The position numbers and the translations under genes are program-made. Under the pieces are notes generated by a model that was given only the letters and a program-made list of their open reading frames with translations, made no database searches and had not been told where the DNA came from. A stretch of 26,132 nucleotides of DNA from the NCBI GenBank assembly GCA_009801015.1, contig VHZZ01001153.1, forward strand, positions 11,487 to 37,618, in the 5' to 3' direction. Below, in pieces: positions 1 through 9,500 of the stretch (its first letter is position 1; each line of letters opens with the position of its first letter). Source of the DNA: Silene noctiflora (lineage: Eukaryota > Streptophyta > Magnoliopsida > Caryophyllales > Caryophyllaceae).

Positions 1-302
1 ATACTACGTATAAATAGTTGAATTGTCCCACATCAACAGATTATCATAAGGTTGAGTTATCCCATGACTATAAATAAGAGTATCGTTGAACTTCGCTGTC
101 AATCCAAAAAATTTGAGTACGTCAGTTAGAACAATAACATACAAATATTAAACCTTACAACTTTTTTTTTCATTAACAAAGTGTTTTATGTTTTATTTTA
201 ATTGAAAAAAATATTTTAATCATATGTAAACAAAATTAGACATAAGATACAAAATTATAACTAAGTTAATTACCCCGTTATAACGCACGGGTGTCAAACT
301 AG
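1..302. mobile_element. Helitron-like 3' terminus with an embedded promoter-like/LTR-like block
   Basis: The right edge carries the hallmarks of a Helitron 3' end. A GC-rich hairpin (arms CCCGT at 274-278 and ACGGG at 287-291) lies 7 bp before CTAG at 299-302, which is followed by T. The hairpin also contains the perfect palindrome CGTTATAACG. Helitrons are known to end in a short hairpin plus CTRR and to insert between A and T. The 5' end is outside the window, so this is a terminus only. Positions 1-130 hold a GTCCCACATCA element and a TATAAATA box, which could be an LTR/TRIM relic or a captured promoter. The interior is AT-rich with no coding signal. Confidence 0.45.
26..79 (+). promoter_or_regulatory. 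snRNA-type promoter-like pair (USE-like element plus TATA box)
   Basis: GTCCCACATCA at about 26-36 closely resembles the plant snRNA upstream sequence element (RTCCCACATCG). TATAAATAAG starts at 70, giving a gap of about 33 bp. That spacing is the arrangement known for plant Pol II snRNA promoters, while Pol III types are about one helical turn shorter. I recognise no snRNA downstream. Similar blocks may also occur in LTRs of plant retroelements, so this may be a retroelement promoter relic. Confidence 0.3.
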
Positions 303-726
303 TTTTTATGAAATTGGTGAGAGAGTCCACCTAAAAAATACACCTAGCAATTAGTGATACACCTAAAAAGTGGGTCCATGAGACGGCTAATACTACTTCC
401 CTTGGAATAGTGGGTCTACATAGTACATGCCCTTGCGTGTTAGGCGGGTGTATACCTGACGAAGCAATTAACAACAACACTTTTCACATTAATCACTAAT
501 TAATCACTAATTAATCACTAATTAATACAACTTGATACGCTACTTTCACTAGTCTATTTGTTTTACTCGCTAAAACATCTAACCACCTTTTTCATTCTTC
601 TTTTTCACACTCCCATTTTGTTGCATTTTTCAGTAATAAAACGTCCTACTTTTTAACTGCACTTAATTTACTCTTATATTTATTTTAAACTTGCATGCAG
701 CTAATAACATAATTCATCATTCATCA
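303..726. other. Intergenic/5' flank of the protease locus
   Basis: AT-rich sequence with no ORF of note. It holds the 11-bp tandem repeat at 488-526 and a possible TATA box (TATATTTATT near 675) about 50 bp before the candidate first exon at 727. Nothing else is recognised. Confidence 0.5.
488..526. repeat. 11-bp tandem repeat, 3.5 copies
   Basis: The unit ATTAATCACTA is repeated perfectly at 488-498, 499-509 and 510-520, followed by a half unit ATTAAT. The period is about one helical turn, so the ATTA cores face the same side of the DNA. It lies about 200 bp upstream of the candidate first exon of the protease gene. Confidence 0.9.
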
Positions 727-785
727 ATGGCCGAAGAATTGGAAGACCCTTCCATCAACTTTCTCAGAAATGGAGTACAAACCTG
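727..785 (+). other. Candidate first coding exon of the aspartic protease gene
   Basis: An ATG in strong plant context (caATGGCC) opens 19 codons (starting MAEELEDPSINF) plus two bases, then a splice donor at 786 (ACCTG|GTAATT). Joined to the acceptor at 2048-2049 (TTATTGCAG|G), the split codon becomes TGG and the frame runs without a stop into the protease ORF. This would give a 576-aa product instead of 543 aa. In that product the hydrophobic segment starts about 35 residues in, more like a signal anchor than a cleaved signal peptide. The alternative is that this is a 5'-UTR exon or chance. Intron 786-2049 would be 1264 bp. Frame and splice signals are seen directly; use of the exon is inferred. 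Confidence 0.4.
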
Positions 786-844
786 GTAATTATTTCTACA
801 TTATTTAATAATATAACATAATTGTGAAACTGAAGTGGATGAAC

Positions 845-920
845 CAGTGGTGGAGCGGGGGCTCATCCCGCTAACATGTGAAAATTTCAAAGCTAACTTA
901 AAATCCTGGCTCCATCATTG
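845..920. mobile_element. Very short MITE-like element with inverted ends
   Basis: The left end CAGTGGTGGAGC and the right end GCTCCATCATTG are imperfect inverted repeats that bound 76 bp. From memory, such ends (CAGTGGCGGAGCCAGGA type) recur in plant genomes as small non-autonomous DNA elements. No clear target-site duplication is visible, and family assignment is not possible by eye. It lies inside the proposed first intron of the protease gene. Confidence 0.45.
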
Positions 921-1612
921 ATTGATCACCGTAATCCTCAATAAAGATGATTTGAAAATGTATTATATATTAGTTTGACTCTTCATTTTGATCTCGTCTT
1001 TGTGACGACACAACATGACACGACACTTTGACATTGCATTTTTGAAAGAAAATTGAAAACTTGGCTTGAATAACTGTATTAACACATGGCACTTTGTTTT
1101 TGTTTTACTCGTAAACTAGATATACCCGTTTTAAATAACTAGTGTATTTTGTGTTTCTGAATAGCATAAGCATGTTGAAAAAAAGGTACTGGTCCGTAGT
1201 AATTCCAAAGACAACCAACTCTATAGTATTCTATCCAATTATCTAAGACGCGTCTATGACTTTATAATTAGTTTAATACTATTATTTCCAGATATGTGTT
1301 CTTGCTCATTTTGTTGACCATCAGAAAAATCAAGTCTTTGAATGTAATTGAATAAACCATTCAACTCCATCTTAATACCAACACAAATCAACCCCTTTGA
1401 CTATTATTATTCCTTCATTTTTTACATAATCTTACATTCCCATCATACTATGCTCTATATTTCAGCTTACCAGACTTGAAATCCCTATTATTTTTAAATT
1501 TTCACCATTTTTTCATTCAAAGTTTTCTTCTTTTTGGAGTTTGGCTTGTTCTTGAACCTGGGTTTTTGTCAAGGGTAGTCCACATTTACCAAGGTTAGCT
1601 CAGTTTTTCATT

Positions 1613-1790
1613 CTAACATGTGCTTAAGGCACAGAAGTTATTTAGAGAAACATTTATAACGTTTTCGTTAATTATGGTAAATATTAGTTTGTACATCAAA
1701 ATCTGATAATATATCCTTCAAAATCTGATAATATATCCTTAAAAATCTCTCTAATTAGCTTCTTGTCGTGTGCCTTAGCACACACTTTAG
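1613..1790. mobile_element. MITE with about 20-bp terminal inverted repeats
   Basis: The left end CTAACATGTGCTTAAGGCAC matches the reverse complement of the right end (GTGCCTTAGCACACACTTTAG) with a few differences. The similarity continues inward (AAGTTATTTAGAGA versus the complement of TCTCTAATTAGCTT). The 178-bp element has no coding capacity and contains a 22-bp tandem duplication at 1698-1741. Each terminus is itself close to palindromic (TGTGCTTAAGGCACA). The superfamily is uncertain because no clear target-site duplication could be fixed. It lies in the proposed first intron of the protease gene. Confidence 0.6.
1698..1741. repeat. 22-bp tandem duplication
   Basis: Two adjacent 22-bp copies begin AAAATCTGATAATATATCCTT at 1698 and 1720 and differ only in the last base, followed by a third partial start (AAAATCT). 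They lie inside the MITE at 1613-1790. Confidence 0.9.
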
Positions 1791-2089
1791 AAAAATCGTT
1801 TTATTTAATATAAGCTGCTATACCCATGTAGTTAAAGTTTTGTTCTTTTTGGAGTATTTTTTATGGTCATTTTGCTGGTGTTTAATCTCTCTATTTGAAT
1901 AAAGTTACTTTGTTTTAGTATTCTCTGTTAAAATGGGTGGGATGGAGTAAAACCATGTATTTTTTGGAGTTCTGATGATTTTTCAAGTTGTTGGGGTAAT
2001 TTTTTTCTCTTAGGAATTGCTTCTAAAGTTCTGCAAATTGTTATTGCAGGGTGTTCTTTGGCCTCATCAAACAAAAAGAGGCCATCCTA

Positions 2090-3721
2090 ATGGTGTTCAA
2101 AGCTCTGGTTACCTCGATTTTGGTATTCTTTTCGTGCCTGTTAATATTAGCAACCTGCAGCAGTGTACATAATTATAGCCCTTTGATATCAAATGGCTCA
2201 TTTCTTGCTGGCATTGACATGGCTGACCAAAGCTTCAATGTCGCAACTTCCTCAGCCAGCGACTGTGGTTTCTCGAATCCTGATCACAGAAATGAGGAAT
2301 CCGAGAAAAGGGTTGGTGTTAATTATGGGAAACCAGTGCTGAATTCAGAAAAACCGGAAGAACCCCATGTAGTAAAATTGCCGGTTAAGCGTAGAATAAG
2401 TGGTAAATTGGACGGGAGACAGTCGGTGATTGAATCCACATTGAGGGATTTGAACAGGATTCATACTTTCAGGCGTAGGATATTAGAGAATAAGAATCAG
2501 AACGCTCCGTCAAGGCTCAGTAATCACAGGCAGCTGCTAGAGGAACATCCAACTGAAGTCGATGTTTTCCCTGGGCATTTGGTTGGGAATCTGAAATCCG
2601 GAGTTAGTCTTGGCTCGGGAGAGTACTTTATAGATGTGTATTTAGGAACTCCTCGTAAGCATTTCTTGCTTATTCTCGATACTGGAAGCGATCTCAATTG
2701 GATACAGTGTGTACCATGCTACGATTGCTTTGAGCAGGATGGCCCACATTATGATCCTAAGTTTTCAACATCTTTTCAGAACATTAGCTGTAAAGATCCG
2801 AGGTGTGATCTCGTGAGTGCACCCGATCCTCCACAACCTTGCAAGGGTGTGAACCAGAGTTGCCCTTATTTCTACTGGTATGGTGATAGTTCTAATACAA
2901 CTGGCGATTTTGCTCTTGAGACCTTCACAGTCAACCTGACCTCTTCTGATGGAAAATCGGAGTTTAAAAAAGTGGAAAATGTGATGTTCGGTTGTGGTCA
3001 TTGGAATCGGGGCCTCTTCCATGGGGCTTCCGGGCTATTGGGCCTTGGAAGAGGTCCACTGTCCTTCTCGTCTCAACTGAAATCCCTATATGGGCATTCA
3101 TTTTCATATTGCTTGGTTGATAGGAATAGTGACCCAACTGTTAGTAGCAAGTTAATTTTCGGAGAGGATAAGGAACTCTTGGCACACCCACAATTGAGTT
3201 TTACTAAGCTGCTAAATGGAAAAGACAACCCGGTTGACACGTTCTACTATGTCGATATAAAAGCAATCTCAGTCGGGGGTGAAACTCTGAACATTCCGAA
3301 AGAAATGTGGGGTTTCACGGAGAATGGTGGAGGTGGGACCATCATCGATTCAGGGTCGACCCTCAGTTACTTTGTAGAGCCGGCTTATGAAGTCATTAAG
3401 GAGGCTTTCATCAAGAAGATCAGGAAGTACTCTTTGGTGACCGATTTTCTTGTATTAAAACCATGTTACAATATTTCCGGGATAAGCAATCTGGAACTGC
3501 CTAGTTTTAAGATTCATTTCAGTGATGGAGCTGAATGGAACTTCCCTATTCAAAATTACTTCATTTGGGTTGATCAAGAAGTTGTTTGTTTGGCTCTTAT
3601 GCCCTCAAAAACGTCGCCTTTTTCCATTATTGGAAACTATCAGCAACAGAATTTCCACATTTTGTATGACACCAAGAAGTCTAGGCTAGGATTTGCTCCA
3701 ACAAAGTGTGCCGACGTCTGA
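2090..3721 (+). CDS. Nepenthesin-type (A1B) aspartic protease, secretory
   Basis: A pepsin-fold endopeptidase of the plant aspartyl protease family. From the ATG at 2090 it is 543 aa in a single exon. The N-terminus is hydrophobic (ALVTSILVFFSCLLILA), fitting a signal peptide. A basic, poorly conserved propeptide of roughly 150 residues follows. Then come the first catalytic motif DTGSDLNWIQC (Asp codon at 2678), the Cys-rich nepenthesin insert just after it (CVPCYDC ... CKDPRC ... SCPYFYWYGD), the flap Tyr within that stretch, and the second catalytic motif DSGST (Asp codon at 3347). The C-terminal IIGNYQQQNFHILYD block is typical of the family. Both catalytic Asp residues are intact, so activity is expected. 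The substrate is unknown. I chose 2090 because it puts the hydrophobic segment at the N-terminus; an upstream exon at 727-785 could extend it by 33 residues. Confidence 0.92.
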   Translation: MVFKALVTSILVFFSCLLILATCSSVHNYSPLISNGSFLAGIDMADQSFNVATSSASDCGFSNPDHRNEESEKRVGVNYGKPVLNSEKPEEPHVVKLPVKRRISGKLDGRQSVIESTLRDLNRIHTFRRRILENKNQNAPSRLSNHRQLLEEHPTEVDVFPGHLVGNLKSGVSLGSGEYFIDVYLGTPRKHFLLILDTGSDLNWIQCVPCYDCFEQDGPHYDPKFSTSFQNISCKDPRCDLVSAPDPPQPCKGVNQSCPYFYWYGDSSNTTGDFALETFTVNLTSSDGKSEFKKVENVMFGCGHWNRGLFHGASGLLGLGRGPLSFSSQLKSLYGHSFSYCLVDRNSDPTVSSKLIFGEDKELLAHPQLSFTKLLNGKDNPVDTFYYVDIKAISVGGETLNIPKEMWGFTENGGGGTIIDSGSTLSYFVEPAYEVIKEAFIKKIRKYSLVTDFLVLKPCYNISGISNLELPSFKIHFSDGAEWNFPIQNYFIWVDQEVVCLALMPSKTSPFSIIGNYQQQNFHILYDTKKSRLGFAPTKCADV

Positions 3722-4330
3722 CAAACATACTGATTCAAATCAACTGGTAAAGAAAATTTTACATACATAGTAGGTTAGGACAATACAAACCTTTCTTTTG
3801 TGTACACTTTTTTTTAAAGATATTTTTTTGGTTGTTTTTAGTTTCATAGACACATGAATATAGGTTATTTTACCCGAGAGCATCAGCTAGTTAGACTGGA
3901 AAACAGGAATTACCTGTGCCATGAAATGTACACATTCTTTCTTTCTTTATATAACTCATGTAAGAAGTTGTTTCCATATGACCCGTAATGAAAATTGCTT
4001 CAGCTGATTGCTGCTTCACAGATGCGCGTTTTCTTACTATAATACAAGAACATTACCCAAATGTCGCTAGAGACTCCCTCCTATCGCTGTGTAAAGTGGC
4101 GAATGTAAGCAGTTTTACTGTTTTAGGCTTGTTTTCAGAAAGCATAAAGAAAACGAAGGTTTCACTGTTCTATGACGTTAAAACTTCGCCATAGGTGTAA
4201 TATGTAGCTTGAAATTGAGTATACAAGCAAAACACTCATCGATATGAGAGGCACGTCGTATAATTTAGTACACTATGAACCTACAGGAAGAATGACAATG
4301 TTACTGTATTAAACATTGAACTATCAACAA
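3722..4330. other. Convergent 3' intergenic region
   Basis: This region lies between the ends of the protease gene (plus) and the small plastid protein gene (minus), and should hold both 3' UTRs. A 68-codon ORF at 3988-4194 has no recognisable similarity or domain and looks like chance. No repeat stands out. Confidence 0.5.
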
Positions 4331-5709
4331 TCATGGAAAGAGCTGTACATAGCCAGTTAAAATAGCAATTCCGAGGATAACAAGAGGAGGAAGGAGGACA
4401 AAAGCTCCTATGGTGGCAAAAAACACAGAATCATTCCTCTGAGACACTTCATTCAGGTAGGTTTGTCGTCGGATGTTCCTTTTCTGTGATATAGTCAACA
4501 CTTTGGGGCTCACCTTCTTCAGATTCTTACCCAAGGGTATAGTGAAATCATCGTCTCTATCGCCTACCAGTTGCATCAGCTGCTCTCTTATAGTTCCTTG
4601 CCCAGATAACCCAGACTCTCCATCATCTATAGCATTAGAATACAAAGATCTGATCAAAATCTTTAGTTTTATACATGAGTATTTAATCGATAATTCACTC
4701 TGTACCCACCAATAGTTGATGTTTGCTTTTGAATCGGGTTTTTATGTAAGAGCATGCACATGAGTTGGAGAACTCAACATTCATTCTCAGCGACACAAAA
4801 CATCCAAAAAAAAGCGTACATGGAATTTGTAAACAATTGGCGGGACAAACGGAGTAGCTTTTACAGGAACCAAGTGATTTATTTTACTGTGGCTTTAAGA
4901 GATAATCAATTTTGATACACAAGAGGCAAACAAACCTGTTGATGATGAAGTGAGCTGCTGCAGAAGACCCAGCTGTGCTCGCGCAGATGAGGACGGCCCT
5001 TTGGAGTTGGCAAAAATAAGAACATCAGACTAGAGAAGTTGAGCCACAATGACCTATATTCCTGGTGCTAGTGATGTAACTTTCATTATGAGCCATCTCG
5101 AAACATTCTAATTGTGTTTTGCACATAAGTTTGCGTACATCTGACTCTGACCTTCTTGTAGGTGGGAGCCTCTGACTCCGTATTTTTGTTCTTGTAGGAT
5201 AAAGTTACAACCGAAATGAAATATACAGCTTGTAGTCATAAGAACAATTTTTGATGCTAATGGTCTCGAACTAAATCATTTACTGCATCCCTAATTACAG
5301 TTTTACATTTCTGAGGCCTTAGAACAGTCTTACCGCATCCCAAATAACAGTTTTACCGCATCCCTAATTATTTACTAAAAATCTAAAATTAACATAAACA
5401 AAACAAAGAACAAATGTGATCAGTAATTATTTAACATAATCTAAACAACAGATGATCAGTGAAGAGGAAAAAAAAAAAAATTCAAGGCTGCAAATCAGAG
5501 TTACCAGTATCAGATGAAGCCGAATCCTGCTTCTCTTCTTGTGTCGTAAATCTAGCTTGACTTCCTTCAGATTGAGCAGCTGCCACCCTTAAATGTGTTC
5601 CTAATGAAGATGATAAGGGTATGTAGAGCTTAATAAAGTCCTTATTTTTAGGGAGCAAGTTCCCAAAGAAAGCTTTATTAGCAGCAGCAGATGAAAAGTT
5701 CAAAGCCAT
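4331..5709 (-). CDS. Small plastid-targeted single-pass membrane protein, function not recognised
   Basis: Three exons read on the minus strand: 5709-5505, 4998-4936 and 4626-4331. They give 564 nt, or 187 aa. Both introns are phase 1 with GT-AG ends (5504-4999 and 4935-4627). The first ~45 residues are rich in Ser/Ala/Lys with few acidic residues and end near LRVAAAQ, resembling a chloroplast transit peptide. An acidic Ser/Gln-rich linker follows, then a conserved-looking block (GTIREQLMQLVGDRDDDFTI, then a basic KRNIRRQ stretch). One transmembrane segment (about residues 156-182, FFATIGAFVLLPPLVILG) lies just before the C-terminus. It resembles small thylakoid-associated proteins, but I cannot name it. 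The middle exon is 63 nt, a multiple of three, so skipping it would keep the frame. The start context ccATGGCT is strong. Confidence 0.75.
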
Positions 5710-6575
5710 GGAATTTTGTTTAAGAGTTGGCCTACTCTTTCCATACTGTAAAGCTATTTACTAGTTAATCTGTCATTGTTAATGTTAATTTCAGCTAAAA
5801 TATATGTAAAACTTGGCATTTTATGAAATGCCCTTTATATTGTGGATGTTAGGAGATTTGTGAAAGGCTACTTATAGAGCTCCACCACACATTTTCCTGA
5901 GGCTGTCAGTTCTTCATAACCTGGCCCCATGTTCATGATTTGGCTACTTCTCAAGCTTCAAGATTATTCCTATTTTTTTGGGCGATTATTTAGCTTACTG
6001 CTATGTTTGTTACGAGTCAGGTCAGTTCTGATTGGATATGTTCGGTTATAATGTGAACTTCCGGTCAGCTCAAATCAGGCAATGCGTTACTACGAAATCA
6101 GGTCATGTCACTTCGGGCATAGCTTTTAGCTGTAAAAATTATGCAGATGCTCACTAGTATTGGATAGCGAACCCAAATGACGGGTTTGATTAGTCCTATT
6201 GCGTCCCTTTTGGATTCAACAAAATCAGGTCTCTCAGAATCGAAAGATCAATCATCAACAAGATGGATAGGAGAGACACTGAAAAAACTAATTCAACTGG
6301 AGACCTTGTACATATGTAAATAATGTAATTGTCATTGGTACGAGATTTTTGTGCTCTATATACTGGAATCTAATCGAGTTATTTCAAAAAATAAAAATAA
6401 AAATAACTGCTATACTCACAAGAGATGTATCAGATTGTAAAACAAATAAAGATGTAAGATAAAACTGACCTGAAAATTACAACAATTCAATACCTGTCAC
6501 ATAAAAATAACAACAAAAAGACACCCCAGATGTAAGGACCTTTGAGTCTGTAAATCAGACAATACACCCAAAAGA
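5710..6575. other. Intergenic region with degenerate GGTCA-rich repeat
   Basis: It separates the 5' end of the plastid-protein gene from the 3' end of COG5. Around 6015-6120 a degenerate low-complexity stretch repeats AGGTCA/CGGTCA/GGGCA-like words (GTCAGGTCAG, CCGGTCAG, TCAGGTCATG). The same texture recurs at about 7680-7890 inside COG5 intron 2. A short (AAAAAT)n stretch is near 6390. No gene is seen. Confidence 0.5.
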
Positions 6576-9500
6576 TTAAGTCCTCTGAGGTGCTGACGAA
6601 TTTTCAGAGATGGAAGATCCAATTTTAAGCATGATAGGATAAACTGGATCAAACTCATGGCCGCTTCTGGATCTCACCAGGGCCTCATAGTCGTCAAGAG
6701 TGGCTTTGATACCTTTCCATATTTGATCCTCTCCTTGAGAATCTAACCATAAGGAGTACTGAAGAGGTGTCAGCTTATTTCTCTGCATTGGTGACTCCAA
6801 CTCATCCGGCCCTCGAGAATAGAGATGGTGCAGTATTGTACTGGGCCTCAGGTCCTGCAGCAAAGGTGATGCCTCTAGCTGAGACGTATCCAAGAAGATA
6901 ACAGGACGGAAAGCTCTGAGGGCTTGGTATGGGCCCCCAAGCTGCTCCACCGGAAACAAATTCTGGCCCACAGCTAATTCTAGCTCGGCCATGTCCCTAG
7001 CCATCCGAAGCTTGCCCGACTCGGAAAGCGGTCTTACTAGAGAAGCATGCCTGATGAAGAACATCAAAACCCGGGAAGCCATGCCTCGGGCGAGCTTTGT
7101 AGGAATGGATTCTGCAGATGTGGCGGCAGCATTTTTCGAGGAAGGCAATAACCTCGAAAGGAACTCTGCTCGGAAGTGAAGGATGCATTTCTGCAAATCT
7201 TCCATGTAAGAAGATGCATTGTTATCCATGGCAGAATCCATGCCAACTATGCCAAAGTTTTGAGTGTGGATTTGCAAGATGCAAGCCTGAAGACGGTCCA
7301 ACATGGATTGGAATAACGATTCTACTGAATCACAAGCAACACCATATATGACACCGAGTGAAGGAGACAGGACTTCTGAGGCCTGAGGAGAAAGCCCGGA
7401 GACCAAAGCTGAAACCCGTGTATGGACTTCTTGAAGGTGCTGACATAGCATGAAGTTCTTCAGTTGGGCTGCAGTAGCCGGGCCGGTTATCTGCCTGGCT
7501 TCGGGTCCAGTAGATATCTGCAGTTCCACAGCTAAAAACTTCAGAAAATGTTGAAGCCAATGAATAAGATTCACTCAAAAAGTACACCCACCAATGCCTC
7601 CAGCCAAATATAGTGGAATCTTTCTGACATGACCTAAAGTATGCCTATGGACCTCGCGAACAGGCCATTTGGGAAGCTATTACGGGTTAGGGTCATATGT
7701 GGACAGAACGCTTTAGGGTCAGTGGTGCAGATGGGGTCAATCAGGTCATTATCTAGACAATTTCAGTTGTGGTCATTGACACTTTGGTTTTAAACAAGTC
7801 ATTTCAGCTCGTTTTCTGGTGAGGCCGATTCAGGTTCAGCTTTACTTCATGTAGTTTGTAGGAATTCAATCAGGTGAATTCGGGTCATGTAAGTCGTGAC
7901 AAGTTTGCACACTCAAAGCAGACAGGCAAGGGAAAGAAATAAACTTTTGGGAGTACCAAATTATAACAATATGGAAGACACTAAATGCATATAGCTGTTG
8001 TCTAAGACACGCATCGCAAGTATTGTTAGTCGCCACAGAACTTGCCTGATATTCAGCTCTCTCAGCCAAGAGCAGCAGGACTTTGCTGATTACACGCAGG
8101 ACTAAAAGAGTCAAATGCTCATCAAACTGAACCGCTTCTATCTCTTCCTGGATACGTAGTACAATTCTTGAAATGTGTTCCTTGGAAGGAACACTTCCTC
8201 GACTAGAAACCGGGAAAACAGTATTGACAAGCTCTGAAAGCCGGCCCAAACAGTGGCCTAAGAATGCTGTCTGGAATATTTCAATAGCCCCACGCATCTG
8301 TTCCTTTCCGTCTGGACTAACAGCTGGAAGAACCCCCTTGACATCAGTTTCCCGTGATATTCGTTCTAAAAGATTCTCAACCATAGAATATAGTTTTGGA
8401 TAGCCTGTTGTGAAGATTTCTTTCACAAAGCTTGAAGTATTGAATGCAGATTTCATCTGACTTGCAAATGACTTCACAAATGCCTCCCAAACTCGATCAG
8501 TCAACATTGGATCACCCTCCTAAAAATTGAGAAGCAAAACAAGAAAACAACTCATTATCACACCATCATTTATATCCTAGATTGGCAAAGATGGGAAAAT
8601 TTCAATGACGAACATACTAAATAGACTATAGAATAACATTTGATCCACCAGTGAACACCCACAGTTGACAGTTTTATAGCACCGTATTAGGCTATTAGGC
8701 TATTTATTAGCAGTGAGAAGCTTTAAAATAACAACTGACAAGTGATAGTTATAGTATTTACCACAATCTAATGAAAATACTGAACAAAACTGGTTAAGAA
8801 GAACCTGGAGTTCTTACCAAGAAGAACTAAAGAGGAATAGAAAAAGCAAATGTTATCGACACTTCAAAGCGGATGCTATAATACCAGCCTGAAGTCCCTA
8901 AAACCATACAATAATTAATCAAACTCTAATACTCGACCTAGAAAGCAATTACCGCCTCAGTCCATCCATCTCATTTATATTGTCCCGACTTAACCAAAGG
9001 TTATATGTACCATTTACTGACAAAAATAATGACCGCTCGCCTGAAAAAAATTATGGCTACTATTTGCCCAATATAAATAAAAGCGTGACCTAACTAGGGC
9101 TACAATGGAAACTTCACCTTTCTATTTCATAGATTTAGAAAAGGCGCTAAACATTTTGGGATTGGCCTAAAAGAAACTAGGGACAATATGAACGGGATAG
9201 AGAGAGTAAATAGAGAGCAATGATATTCGTCTAACTGCAGCATGTTACTGGCTATGTTGACTACAACTAGAATGGTAACTTGACCAACCAAGGAGCTCAT
9301 AAACTGCAACTGACCCTGAATGACAGGTGGACGAGCTGAAATTCAACCAGAATCTAGTTTTTTGTATCATGAAAAGTTCATCTTTCAATATCCTGAAATG
9401 ATTCACCGCAAGAAACAAAACAGAAAAACATTCAGCCTCCTCAAACTAAGGTCACCCTCCAGATTTCATTTACAGATAAGATAAATGAGAAAAGATGGCA

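Noticed and set aside
3988..4194. 68-codon plus-strand ORF downstream of the protease
   Set aside because: No recognisable domain, no splice or promoter context, and it lies in probable 3' UTR/intergenic sequence.
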